64,000 nucleotides of DNA, taken from the NCBI GenBank assembly GCA_033977485.1, contig CM066998.1, positions 50,682,274-50,746,273 on the forward strand, given 5' to 3'. Position numbers and translations under genes: made by a program. This document shows positions 24,957 to 36,347 of the stretch, one piece after another; position 1 is the stretch's first letter, and the number at the start of each line of letters is the position of its first letter. The notes under the pieces were generated by a model. The model saw nothing but the letters and a program-made list of their open reading frames with translations, did not search any database and was not told where the DNA came from. This stretch comes from Hydrangea macrophylla. Lineage: Eukaryota > Streptophyta > Magnoliopsida > Cornales > Hydrangeaceae.

Positions 24957-25080
24957 TTGATCAACTACATCAAACCAAACCCAATCGAGGGTTTCTTCAC
25001 CGATCTAACTAAGGTTCTGATCAACGATTATCGCCATGAAGTCATCCACAACAATCTAGCTCTCTGTTCAACAACCCCTC
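24957..25080 (+). pseudogene. MULE-internal open fragment, 5' part (possible captured gene piece)
   Basis: An open frame starts at 24957 and is interrupted after 25080 by the retrotransposon. Removing 25081-53341 and one CCCTC copy keeps the frame open to the TGA at 53449-53451, about 78 codons in all. The base composition is richer in GC than the MITE-filled surroundings. I recognise no protein family, and the frame could be open by chance. Confidence 0.35.
25076..25080. repeat. 5-bp target-site duplication CCCTC, left copy
   Basis: CCCTC directly precedes the LTR at 25081 and recurs at 53342-53346 directly after the last LTR. Five bp is the normal Ty3/Gypsy duplication length. Confidence 0.92.
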
Positions 25081-27323
25081 TGTGGATATCGCAGGTTGAC
25101 TTACCCACAGCTTTTCTATTTAAATTCTTTTCTAAATTTCAATTTCAAAAACAAATGAGTCGCCACTTAATTTTTAAAAGGAAAAATTAAGAAACCATTT
25201 TAAAAGCAAACTGATCTTTTAGAAACCAGAGATTAACTAGGTCCGGGGATTATGGAATGAGAGAGCAAGGAGCCCGTCGGACTAAAACACCCTCTCTCAT
25301 CCTATCTTGCGATAGGCCTCTACTCAACATCCTTTTAATCAAATTTATTAATCTAAGCATGCCCTCAACTAATACATATATATATATATATATATACATT
25401 ACAAAAGCATGTCCAAAGGGTGTAAAATTGCTAACGACAAAAATATCATTCATAAGCCACGTATGTCAAGTAGCAAGCGATATGATGTGCAATAGGGAAC
25501 AAGAGAACTTACCCGGGGTCCAGCGGCGATATTAAACGTGCAATGCATACAATCAAAAGAAAACCCTAAAAATAGTCTCTAATCACACATACACATAAGG
25601 CAAAAACCTAATTCTAAGGTGACGCGCATTAAGTCGAAAAATCAATAAAATCAAGAAATTAAGATAAACTAAAGAGGAATTCAAGAAGTCATACCTTGGT
25701 AATGCTATAAAACAAAGGGTTAGTTCACATGATATAGAAGATACGAAGTTAGAAATAACAATCCTAAATTTCTAGCTTAAATCTATCAAATGTAATTAAA
25801 TCTAAAGCAAATAAGTCCTAATTACAAGTGCCAAACCATATGGATGAATATGTACATGGACAAGAATAAACTATGAAACACTCTTAAACTTTGAATTCAA
25901 GCTCAACTAATCATTATTGAAACATGGTTTAAGCCCTAAGTCATAGGAGAATCATTTGGACCATTATTTACAAAATTGGTCAAATGTGTCATAAAACTCT
26001 GAAAATTGCAGAGAGCAGACCAGAGCTTTAAGAAAATAAAAAGCACTTCTCTCGTGGTTTGATGTCGGTGAATTTTGGACACAAGATGCCTCTGTCAGTC
26101 TAGTTTCCAAATCAAAAAGAAAATCAAGGTTTCAACGGTTAGATCTCCGGGAAAAGGACAAGAACCAGACGTCACTCAGAGATGTACAACTCTCTGTCCA
26201 GAGATATTGTTTGATTTTTTAAAAATAGCAAAAAGATGAGAAACACTTAGATCTTTTTAGGGGATCTTCCTAACACATTAAGGTACCCAGAAAAAATTAT
26301 TAGAGACCCCAAAAACTCCATTAGAATTCTGATTTATGAATTTCAAAATGGACTTGCTGTTCTGAAACTATTCTGAAACTCTGGACAGATTATTGTTACT
26401 CCACAAAACTCATGACCAAACCATTCTAAACATCAAACCACCTTAAAACAAAAATTACAGTGGTAGAATATTGTGTTATTGACACTTTCCCGTTGGTTTC
26501 ACTTGATTTCAACGGTTAGATTTCGAACTAAAAATCTTTGATCAAAAACAGTTTGTGAACTCACTGTTTTCATTTGTCATGTTCAACTTTTATTTGGTAA
26601 CCCCAACTATTGAACCATGAAGTTGGGTTAAACCAAACCACTTCTCCTACCATTTGATGGCCATTGGAGATTAAAACTTTCATTTTTCATAGATTTCAAG
26701 TGAAGTATGGATGGACTTCATGAAATCTACAAGATAAGGAATCTAAACCATAGAGATGGGCTTAGACTCAAAACTACATTCTCCTACCATTTGATGGTCA
26801 TTGGAGATGGAGACATGACTACTACTCATGAGTCTCAAAGGAATATAGAAAGGATTCCCCAAGACATCAAGGTTAGAGGACCCAAAATCATGAGTATGGA
26901 CTTGGATCCATCTATTTGTTTATGATGATCAAACTTTGACTTCCATATGAAGCATAAGCTTTCATGGGATTCAAAAGATCACATTCAAGAGATTTCAAGA
27001 GAGATATTGAGGATCTCCAAGAGTCTCAAGAAGGAAGTATGAACAATAAAAGAAATGAAGCAAGGAAAACAAAATAGTTTGAGGATTCAAAGGAAAGAAT
27101 GCAAATAAAATCACTTATGGTTAGAGGATCACCTCCAACTATCCTCAAAGTTTCTCTTCTTTGAAGATCTTCCAAGCTCTTCTTCCTAGTTTTCTCTAAA
27201 CTCTCTCTTTTCTCTCTAAAATGTTGGTGTAATGGTAGTCTTTTTTGTATGTGTTGTCTCCCCTCAAATTCTCCCAATATTTTTCTCTTGGTTGGTTCCC
27301 CCTTTTCAATGAAGATACCTCTT

Positions 27324-27332
27324 CTTATATAG
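27324..27332 (-). promoter_or_regulatory. TATA box of LTR1 (CTATATAAG on the - strand)
   Basis: About 680 bp from the 5' end of the LTR in transcript orientation, followed by a purine-rich leader (GAAAAGGGGGAACC). Identical copies at 39988-39996 (LTR2) and 52653-52661 (LTR3); the LTR3 copy would drive full-length transcription. Confidence 0.6.
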
Positions 27333-27424
27333 ACAAAAATACCTAGGTAATTTCAGTAAATTCGGAGTAAAAGACATGTGTAAACATCTCATTTGGTTGT
27401 ACAATGTGTACTTTCTGAAATTAG

Positions 27425-27570
27425 GCAGACTGCTGCCCAGCGCGGCAGTCCAGAAACTGTCGCGGCAGTCCGTGAATGCCGCCGCGGCAGTTCATGACTG
27501 CCGTCGCGGCACTTCATGACTGCCGCGCGGCATTAATCAAATGCCGCGGAAATTAATGGATTGCCGCGTT
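27425..27570 (-). repeat. CpG-rich GCCGCGGCA micro-repeat upstream of the LTR TATA box
   Basis: About six variants of TGCCGCGGCAGT alternate with TTCATGACTGCCG at about 20-27 bp spacing, with more at 27675-27755. The cores are palindromic. Equivalent arrays lie at about 40089-40234 (LTR2) and 52754-52899 (LTR3). In transcript orientation they are upstream of the TATA box, in U3. Confidence 0.7.
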
Positions 27571-28013
27571 TTTGTCAGTCTTACTTTATTAGTTTTTTGT
27601 TCTTATTCGCATACGCATACGTATTGCACTGCAAAATACAGACTTTAAAAGTGAACGACAGTCAGAAAATTTTGGCGGCACTTGGTGAATGCCGGAACGG
27701 CATTCTCTGACTGCCGTGCGGCATTCACTGAGTGCCGCGGCTTCTGCCGTGTGCCGTTTTTAGCTGAGATTCCCTTTTTTAGGTCTTCCCCCTTTTTGAA
27801 ACAATTATTTTTGAAGATTCTTTCCAAAAGTCATGTCTTATACCTGAATTCTCCTAAATACCTGGTATTTTTCCTCTTTCTGTAAAATTTTATCGTGTTT
27901 TGGAGATTTTCTGAAGAGCTTGGAATACTTCAATTTTTCGGTCCTTGTCATCATCCGATACGGAGGTGACACTCTCCTAAATTCGACGGTCGGTCAAAAT
28001 TGGGGTGTCTACA

Positions 28014-28027
28014 GTTTGCCCCTCTTC
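28014..28027 (-). promoter_or_regulatory. Polypurine tract next to LTR1
   Basis: GAAGAGGGGCAAAC on the - strand directly precedes the LTR start TGTAGACACC, the position of the plus-strand primer in reverse transcription. Confidence 0.75.
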
Positions 28028-28462
28028 GGCAGAGCTTTGTGGAGCAACGCGTGTCACAAGCGAATGTCGAAGCCTGTGTGAAGACAAGCCTTTGACCAGA
28101 CCATTGAATTTAGGTAAAACAAAATGCGTTGCAAAAGAAGGCTTCACAAACGGTTCATGTCGGTCGTGCTCAACAGTGAGCTGCCTACGTATCCCCTCAG
28201 GAATCAGACCAAGACGTAGTTCGGGTAGGACCCAAGCACACGCAAGCACAAGTAACCACACGGATGAATGCACCTATCTTGTCGTGATGCAAGTGCTATG
28301 CAATGGTATTTTCTGAATTGACCTGGTCATACAGGCGCCAAGCTTATCATGTCTTCCCTACGAATGACACATTCATGTGAAGTCTTAGTCAGGGAAGTTC
28401 ACCTAATTCTTGACCGATGCAAGATCTATTACGGGGGTCATGAAGATGCTCTTGATTTAATG
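28014..28462 (-). other. Internal region A between the polypurine tract and the minisatellite
   Basis: Non-coding sequence with one copy of the hairpin motif CCTACGTATCC ... GACGTAGTTC (28193-28222). No supported gene. Confidence 0.6.
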
Positions 28463-31400
28463 TCGAGAGTCAACGCAAATTTGTTGCGGAAAATCGAGGA
28501 TGTAAATTCGTTACATTCTCAAGATAAGGATCAACGTAAATATGTTACGAGAACCGAGAGTGCAAATACGTTACAATCTCAAACAAAGGATCAACGCAAA
28601 TACGTTACGGAAATCGAGAATATAAATACGTTACATTCTCAAAACGAGAGTTAGCGCAAATATGTTACGAGAATCGAGAGTGTAAATATGTTACAATCTC
28701 AAACAAAGGATCAACGCAAATACGTTACGGAAATCGAGAATATAAATACGTTATATTCTCAAAACGAGAGTTAGCGCAAATATGTTGCGAGAGTCGAGAG
28801 TGCAAATATGTTACAATCTCAAACAAAGGATCAACGCAAATACGTTACGGAAATCGAGAATATAAATACGTTATATTCTCAAAACGAGAGTTAGCGCAAA
28901 TATGTTGCGAGAATCGAGAGTGCAAATATGTTACAATCTCAAACAAAGGATCAATGCAAATACGTTACGGAAATCGTTATATTCTCAAAACGAGAGTTAG
29001 CGCAAATATGTTGCAAGAATCGAGAGTGCAAATATGTTACAATCTCAAACAAAGGATCAACGCAAATACGTTACGAAAATCGAGAATATGAATACGTTAT
29101 ATTCTCAAACAAAGGATCAACGCAAATATGTTACGGAAATCGAGAATATAAATTCGTTATATTCTCAGAAAGGATCAACGCAAATATGTTACGAAAATCG
29201 AGAATATAAATACGTTACATTCTCAAAACGAGAGTTAGCGCAAATATGTTGCGAGAATCGAGAGTGCAAATATGTTACAATCTCAAACAAAGGATCAACG
29301 CAAATACGTTACAAAAATCGAGAATATGAATACGTTATATTCTCAAACAAAGGATCAACGCAAATATGTTACGGAAATCGGGAATATAAATCTGTTACAC
29401 TCTCAAAACAAGGGGTTAACGCAAAGTCGTTGCGGAAACCGAGAATATAAATCCGTTATACTCTCGAACAAAGGGTCGACGTAAATTTGTTACGCAGATC
29501 GAGGGTGCAAATTCGTTACACTCTCAAACAAAGGATCGACGTAAATTTGTTACGAGGATCGGGAATATAAATTTGTTATATTCTCGAACGAGGGTTAACG
29601 CAAATTTGTTGCGGAAACCGAGAATGTAAATTCGTTACATTCCACAAGTAGGGATCAACGTAAATTTGTTACGAGGATCGGGAATATAAATTTGTCATAT
29701 TTCCAAAACGAGGGTTAACGCAAATTCGTTGCGAGAACCGAGAGTATAAATCCGTTATATTCCCAAAACGAGGGTTAACGCAAATCTGTTGCGAGAACCG
29801 AGAATATAAATCCGTCATATTCCCAAAATGAGGGTTAACGCAAATTCGTTACGAGAACCGAGAATATAAATCCGTCATATTCCCAAAACGAGGGTTAACG
29901 CAAATTCGTTGCGAGAACCGAGAATATAAATCCGTCATATTCCCAAAATGAGGGTTAACGCAAATTCGTTGCGAGAACCGAGAATATAAATCCGTCATAT
30001 TCCCAAAACGAGGGTTAAAGCAAATTCGTTGCGAGAACCGAGAATACAAATCCGTCATATTCCCAAAACGAGGGTTAACGCAAATTCGTTGCGAGAACTG
30101 AGAATATAAATCCGTCATATTCCCAAAATGAGGGTTAACGCAAATTCGTTGCGAGAACCGAGAATATAAATCCGTCATATTCCCAAAACGAGAGTTAACG
30201 CAAATCCGTCATGAAAACCGGGAATATAAATCCGTTATATTCTCAAAATGAGGGTTAACGCAAATCCGTCGCGAAAACCGGGAATATAAATCCGTTATAT
30301 TCTCAAAATGAGGGTTAACGCAAATTCGTTGCGAGAGCTGAGAATATAAATCCGTCATATTCCCAAAACGAGGGTTAACGCAAATTCGTTGCGAGAACCG
30401 AGAATATAAATCCGTCATATTCCCAAAACGAGGGTTAACGCAAATTCGTTGCGAGAACCGAGAATATAAATCCGTCATATTCCCAAAATGAGGGTTAACG
30501 CAAATCCGTTGCGAGAACCGAGAATATAAATCCGTCATATTCCCAAAACGAGGGTTAACGCAAATTCGTTGCGAGAACCGAGAATATAAATCCGTCATAT
30601 TCCCAAAATGAGGGTTAACGCAAATTCGTTGCGAGAACCGAGAATATAAATCCGTCATATTCCCAAAACGAGGGTTAACGCAAATTCGTTGCGAGAACCG
30701 AGAATATAAATCCGTCATATTCCCAAAATGAGGGTTAACGCAAATTCGTTGCGAGAACCGAGAATATAAATCCGTCATATTCCCAAAACGAGGGTTAACG
30801 CAAATTCGTTGCGAGAACCGAGAATATAAATCCGTCATATTCCCAAAACGAGGGTTAACGCAAATTCGTTGCGAGAACCGAGAATTTAAATCCGTCATAT
30901 TCCCAAAATGAGGGTTAACGCAAATTCGTTGCGAGAACCGAGAATATAAATCCGTCATATTCCCAAAACGAGGGTTAACGCAAATCCGTCGCGAAAACCG
31001 GCAATATAAATCCGTTATATTCTCAAAATGAGGGTTAACGCAAATCCGTCGCGAAAACCGGGAATATAAATCCGTCATATTCTCAAAATGAGGGTTAACG
31101 CAAATCCGTTGCGAGAACCGGGAATATAAATCCGTCATATTCCCAAAACGAGGGTTAACGCAAATTCGTTGCGAGAACTGAGAATATAAATCCGTCATAT
31201 TCCCAAAACGAGGGTTAACGCAAATTCGTTGCGAGAACCGAGAATATAAATCTGTCATATTCCCAAAATGAGGGTTAACGCAAATTCGTTGCGAGAACCG
31301 AGAATATAAATCCGTCATATTCCCAAAATGAGGGTTAACGCAAATTCGTTGCGAGAACCGAGAATATAAATCCGTCATATTCCCAAAACGAGGGTTAACG

Positions 31401-32352
31401 CAAATTCGTTGCGAGAACCGAGAATATAAATCCGTCATATTCCCAAAATGAGGGTTAACGCAAATTCGTTGCGAGAACCGAGAATGTAAATCCGTCATAT
31501 TCCCAAAACGAGGGTTAACGCAAATCCATCGCGAAAACCGGGAATATAAATCCGTTATATTCTCAAAATGAGGGTTAACGCAAATCCGTCGCGAAAACCG
31601 GGAATATAAATCCGTTATATTCTCAAAATGAGGGTTAACGCAAATTCGTTGCGAGAACCGAGAATATAAATCCGTCATATTCCCAAAACGAGGGTTAACG
31701 CAAATTCGTTGCGAGAACCGAGAATATAAATCCGTCATATTCCCAAAACGAGGGTTAACGCAAATTCGTTGCGAGAACCGAGAATATAAATCCGTCATAT
31801 TCCCAAAATGAGGGTTAACGCAAATCCGTTGCGAGAACCGAGAATATAAATCCGTCATATTCCCAAAACGAGGGTTAACGCAAATTCGTTGCGAGAACCG
31901 AGAATATAAATCCGTCATATTCCCAAAATGAGGGTTAACGCAAATTCGTTGCGAGAACCGAGAATATAAATCCGTCATATTCCCAAAACGAGGGTTAACG
32001 CAAATTCGTTGCGAGAACCGAGAATATAAATCCGTCATATTCCCAAAATGAGGGTTAACGCAAATCCGTTGCGAGAACCGAGAATATAAATCTGTCATAT
32101 TCCCAAAACGAGGGTTAACGCAAATTCGTTGCGAGAACCGAGAATATAAATCCGTCATATTCCCAAAATGAGGGTTAACGCAAATTCGTTGCGAGAACCG
32201 AGAATATAAATCCGTCATATTCCCTAAACGAGGGTTAACGCAAATCCGTCGCGAAAACCGGGAATATAAATCCGTTATATTCTCAAAACGAGGGTTAACG
32301 CAAATCCGTTGCGAAAACCGGGAATATAAATCCGTTATATTCTAAAAACGAG
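28463..32352 (-). repeat. 60-bp minisatellite of internal region A (about 65 units)
   Basis: The right 2.6 kb (about 29760-32350) is some 43 units of exactly 60 bp; the left 1.3 kb is about 22 more diverged units of about 59-60 bp. The core is AGGGTTAACGCAAATTCGTT. Because 60 is divisible by 3 and the unit lacks a - strand stop, long sense-strand frames occur (32218 to 30209, 669 codons of a 20-residue repeat; 30178 to 29849). I treat these as by-products unless expression is shown. 3' tandem arrays are typical of Ogre-type elements. Confidence 0.92.
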
Positions 32353-32935
32353 GGTTAACAGAGATTGCCTTTGAGGACTAACGAGGATTAACAGAGATTG
32401 CCTTTGAGGACTAACGAGGATTGCCATAGAGGACTAATAGATGATGCTACCATTGAGGACTACTGCAGATTGAAGGGAAGCTGCCATTGAGGCCTAACAG
32501 GGATTGCCATTAAGGCCTAACAGAGATTGCTGTTGAGGACTAACGAGGATTTCCATTGAGGACTATCACATATAATGCTGCCATTGAGGACTAATGCAAG
32601 GTTGCCATTGAGGACTAACACCGATGATGCTGTCATTGAGGACTAATGCAAGGTTGCCATTGAGGACTAACACATATAATGCTGCCATTGAGGACTACTG
32701 CAAGGTTGCCATTGAGGACTAACACCGATGATGCTGCCATTGAGGACTAATGCAAGGTTGCCATTGAGGACTAACACATATAATGCTGCCATTGAGGACT
32801 AATGCAAGGTTTCCATTGAGGACTAACACCGATAATGCTGCCATTGAGGACTAATGCAGATGAAGAGAAACTGCCATGGAGGACTAAAGCTTATGAAGAG
32901 AAGCTACCTTTGAGGACTAATGCTTTGCGCTCAAA
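32353..32935 (-). repeat. Second minisatellite of internal region A, about 52-bp dimer of TTGAGGACTAA
   Basis: At least 18 copies of TTGAGGACTAA or close variants. The better-conserved part alternates ACACATATAATGCTGCCA with TGCAAGGTTGCCA, giving a dimer of about 52-53 bp. Confidence 0.85.
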
Positions 32936-35282
32936 GAACCAAACTTCAATATTCAGAGCCACTTCGAACTTAAAGAATTGATTTCACAAAAGTTCGGGAG
33001 TCCACAGACTGAAAGAGTTGATTTTTCAAAATTTGAGGAGTTCTCAGACTCAAAGAATTTGAACGGAGCTGATAGAAAGAATAATTTTATGCATTTGCGG
33101 ACATTTGGAAGAAACACATCGATTCTGTCAAAAGAGGGAAGTCACCTTTGCCCCTAGTATTGGACTCTTCTTATATTTGCCACTTGAGCACTATGTTGTG
33201 ATAGTGTTCAAAAACCTCTGCTCGTATTGTTCTTTGGATGCTCATGGAGACTTTTCAAATCTTTATTTATCATCTTAAACCCATACATTTTGAGACCATT
33301 TATTGACTCATCAAAGGAAGACATACCTGACAAAGCTAGTTACTCGAGATGACTGACTCAAACTCTACATTCATTATGAATCAATGTGCTTTCTTTGTGA
33401 ATAACGTATCATCTCACTTTTCATCATCTTACAAATGGTAGTGTTTTGCTGATAAACCGACACTTTGAAAACTTCCCCTTTTCGATTTAGCGAATTCTTT
33501 GCCTATCTAGAGTATGCTTCAAATTAGTGCTTTAGCTTATAGAATGAAAGGCACTCTATTTCAATCCTTTCAAAACAAACTTGATTACTTGAGACCTTGC
33601 CTCTGGAATAGAGGGATTTTGGCAAACGAAGTTTGCCCCTAGTCTTAAGGGCAAATAGGCTCATCCAAGGGTTTTGAGAACATGAGGGTACAGGATGCCT
33701 GCAGTGCATTTATTCCCAACCTAGAGATAATTATCATGAATTGGTGGGCTGAAGCGGAAAACCCAATGCTGGTAGGCGAACTTTGTTTGCCCCTGGTTTG
33801 GCAGTACATACATGGCTCCAGGCAAACACAAGTTTTGCCCCCAGTATGAAGGAAGGAAACCAAAGGTACGAAGGGTGATGCTTTCGGTTTAGGAATGGTT
33901 GTGGACCGAGAACCTTAGAAGGTTCGCCTACTTATCCCCAAGTGGGAATCAGATCCAAAGTAGTTCGGCCAAGGCCTGAAAAAGATAGCATGAGATGATG
34001 GGGTGATGACCGAACCGAGCAGGTTGCCTACGTATCCCCAAGTGGGAATCAGGTCAAAACGTAGTTCATCGACTCTGGATGTCTTGAAAGAATAAGGCTT
34101 CAAGAATTGGTGGGCTTTTTGAGCCATGTTGCCATTTGGGTCTAGGGAGTGCATGTCACTTGTGGTAGCCCTTGTGTAGCATGATGAACTACTTTTTTGA
34201 TTGTTCTCTTTTCGTTTCTTCTTCTTCCTTTTTTTTATTTGACGGTTGATTCTTTAACCTTTTCACTAGCCAGTTAATCTTTACAACTCTCATCATGTTT
34301 TATTCATACTCTATCATATTCATAAAGGAGTATCAGCCCTCCTAATCACTCTTTATTTTTCTCAAAGATATCTTTGCATTGTTTTAGGCCCACTTAGCCA
34401 TTGAGCCTCTCACAAAATCGTGAACTTAATTGATACTTTCAAATCTCTCTTTTCATTTCCAATTTCTTTAGAACAAAACAAAGTCTTGAGATAGTTCATG
34501 TGCCAATGATCTACTTTGAAGTGCTCAAGAGTTCCCAATCTTATCTATTCTCTGCCTTTTCTTTTCTCTTTCCTTTCCTTTCTCTTCCTTCCTATCTCTT
34601 ATTCTTTCCATAATTTTGACTGGCTAAGATTAGGATTTTTGAAATCAACACGCATCTTATTTTTGCTCTAACTTTTTCCTAGGCGCCCTTTCGGGTTTTC
34701 GTCCTAGCGAGCTCCTTTTTTTTTTTTGGAAGAAGAAGTTCATTTAAAATGTATGGCTACCACCAAGGACTAGGTTTATGACTTTAGACTGGTTGGGCTC
34801 ATCTTTTAGGCTTGGTATTTGAAAAAAAAAGGGATGGTGAGCAAGCTTCAAGTTCCAAGTTCATCTTTTCAAGATTGAGCAGGAGCACTTTAAATTCTTA
34901 AAGCTAATCAATTCTCTACTCCTCCATGGTTTTGGCACAAAATTTGCTTTGATCACTTGGGGATCCTTTTCAATGCAGAGATTTATTAACAAAGTATTTT
35001 CCATGATCGTTTGAAAAAAGTGACCTTTTTTTTTTTTTTTTGGCTTAATGATCCATACATTCACGACTTGGCACACTGAATCAAGCAGAATGCGATTTTA
35101 TTCAACTAGCAACGGATTACACCACCTAACTCGATTGACTCGATGAAGACTTGACAATAAACTCGATAACAGACTAACTAGCAGACTCGACTGGACTCGA
35201 CATTTGACTTCAACTTGATACGACTCAATCATGGACCATACTAGACTTGATTCGGTCTTAATTGGAGTGTCACAGATAATTT
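32936..35282 (-). other. Non-coding internal region A with repeated polypurine-tract-like motifs
   Basis: No reverse transcriptase, RNase H or integrase remnant is visible. It contains four GGGGCAAA motifs on the - strand (33147-33158, 33632-33643, 33786-33797, 33834-33845). Two copies of the CCTACGTATCC...ACGTAGTTC hairpin motif lie at 33926-33966 and 34026-34067, and GCGCCCTTTCGGG at 34683-34695. In an autonomous relative this stretch would be near or replaced by pol. Confidence 0.7.
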
Positions 35283-36347
35283 TCAATTTATTAGGTCACC
35301 AAGAGCATCCGTACTTACTTTAGCAGCGGCGGTTCCAAACACTATCACCTCACCAGCATTTCCTTCAGGTTCGTCATTCCCCTTCTGCATCTTTGTAGGA
35401 ACATCATCCGCCCTTATGACCCATTTTTCAGTCAAATGACCCTCCTCTGACTCATTGCCAATGCCTTTTTTGATTCCGTTGATCGGGTCAGGGCCAATTG
35501 GTTGTAGCGCATTCGTGGAGGTAACAAATTCCTTGAGAGTGCTCAGCAATGGCTGTGATTGAAGGGGTTGCACGTCATGCCAAATGCCACTCGGTGGGTT
35601 CAGCAAGGGAGTAATGATTTCATGCTCGATGAGATCTTGGATGTCATGGCGGAGCTTCATGCAATGGTTAGTTGTGTGACCAGGGGTCTGGTGGTAGGCA
35701 CAGTACAAAGAAAGGTCACATTTGCGGGGTAAGGGATTTGGTAGTGGCTTTGGGTCCAGGAGATTGAGGTGGCCGCTCCTGACAAGGTGACCAAAGGCTA
35801 TGGATAATGGCATGCCAAGGTCGGTGAAGATTCTTGACTTACGGGTTTGGCTTGATTTCGGATTCGACTTTGAGCTTGAGCTGGCTTTTGGGTCCAAACA
35901 TGGGCTTGGAATAGCTCTTTGGTTAGATGGGATTGGGTCTGAATATGGGCTTTGGTGATAGGCTGGGTTTGGGCAAGGGCTTTGGTGATTGATTGGTCTT
36001 GGATGCATAGCTGGACATGGGCTTTGGTTCATGGCTGGATTTGGACAAGGGCTTTGGTGATTGATCGGTCTTGGATGCATAGCTGGACATGGGCTTTGGT
36101 TCATGGCTTGATTTGGACATGGTTGTTGGTGTTTCTTTACGCGATCCGTTATCCTTTTCTCCAATAGATCCATCTTTTCCTCATTATGGCCCATTTGATC
36201 TTTCAATAATTGAATGAACTCAAGCATGACCTTCTCCAATTGCTTCACCCTTGAATCTTGTTGCTCAACGGTGGCCTGCAGTTTGCTCACTTTCTCCTCC
36301 AAAGCCCTCAAGGCAATTGGTGGATCAATCTCATCATGATGATCCAT
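35283..36347 (-). CDS. Truncated Tat/Ogre-type Gag-like protein, copy A, 354 aa
   Basis: The N-terminus (about 12-72) is a predicted coiled coil (LEEKVSKLQATVEQQ, VKQLEKVMLEF). Residues about 75-130 hold two copies of a 24-residue Pro/Ser/Cys/His-rich repeat (NQSPCPAMHPRPINH), then a Ser-rich linker (about 150-170). The C-terminal half has FTDLGMPLSIAFGHLVRSG (about 174-192) and a CX2HX4HX4C motif (C216, H219, H224, C229), followed by MKLRHDIQDLIEHEII. This block is characteristic of the Gag C-terminus in plant Tat/Ogre Ty3-Gypsy elements. The usual capsid core seems absent, replaced by the Pro-rich repeats, so particle assembly probably depends on a helper. It lies downstream of the primer-binding site, as gag should. 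Confidence 0.8.
   Translation of the reverse strand: MDHHDEIDPPIALRALEEKVSKLQATVEQQDSRVKQLEKVMLEFIQLLKDQMGHNEEKMDLLEKRITDRVKKHQQPCPNQAMNQSPCPAMHPRPINHQSPCPNPAMNQSPCPAMHPRPINHQSPCPNPAYHQSPYSDPIPSNQRAIPSPCLDPKASSSSKSNPKSSQTRKSRIFTDLGMPLSIAFGHLVRSGHLNLLDPKPLPNPLPRKCDLSLYCAYHQTPGHTTNHCMKLRHDIQDLIEHEIITPLLNPPSGIWHDVQPLQSQPLLSTLKEFVTSTNALQPIGPDPINGIKKGIGNESEEGHLTEKWVIRADDVPTKMQKGNDEPEGNAGEVIVFGTAAAKVSTDALGDLIN

Larger units (their letters stand above)
25081..28013 (-). repeat. LTR1 (outer 3' LTR), 2,933 bp
   Basis: On the - strand it starts TGTAGACACCCC and ends GCGATATCCACA, with terminal TG..CA. It differs from LTR2 at C25266, C25435 and by one fewer AT unit near 25376-25396, and is otherwise the same where compared. 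It abuts CCCTC. Confidence 0.93.

Noticed and set aside
27026..27277. 83-codon - strand frame in the LTR leader (also 39690-39941 and 52355-52606)
   Set aside because: It lies downstream of the LTR TATA box, but resembles no known protein. Its presence in all three LTRs only reflects LTR identity.
28349..29484. Several + strand repeat-encoded frames over the left part of the minisatellite (and counterparts at 41013-42148)
   Set aside because: They are antisense to the retrotransposon and arise from the repeat period. No independent evidence of coding.
28463..32352. CRISPR array
   Set aside because: Units are contiguous 60-bp repeats without unique spacers, and the genome is a plant's.
32936..35282. 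Decayed pol region of the retrotransposon
   Set aside because: No reverse transcriptase, RNase H or integrase motif was visible in any frame on either strand. Calling it pol would be unsupported.
35923..36167. Frames overlapping gag on both strands, with Trp/Ala/Leu-rich or Lys/Pro/Ser-rich repeats
   Set aside because: Shadows of the gag 24-residue repeat in other frames.
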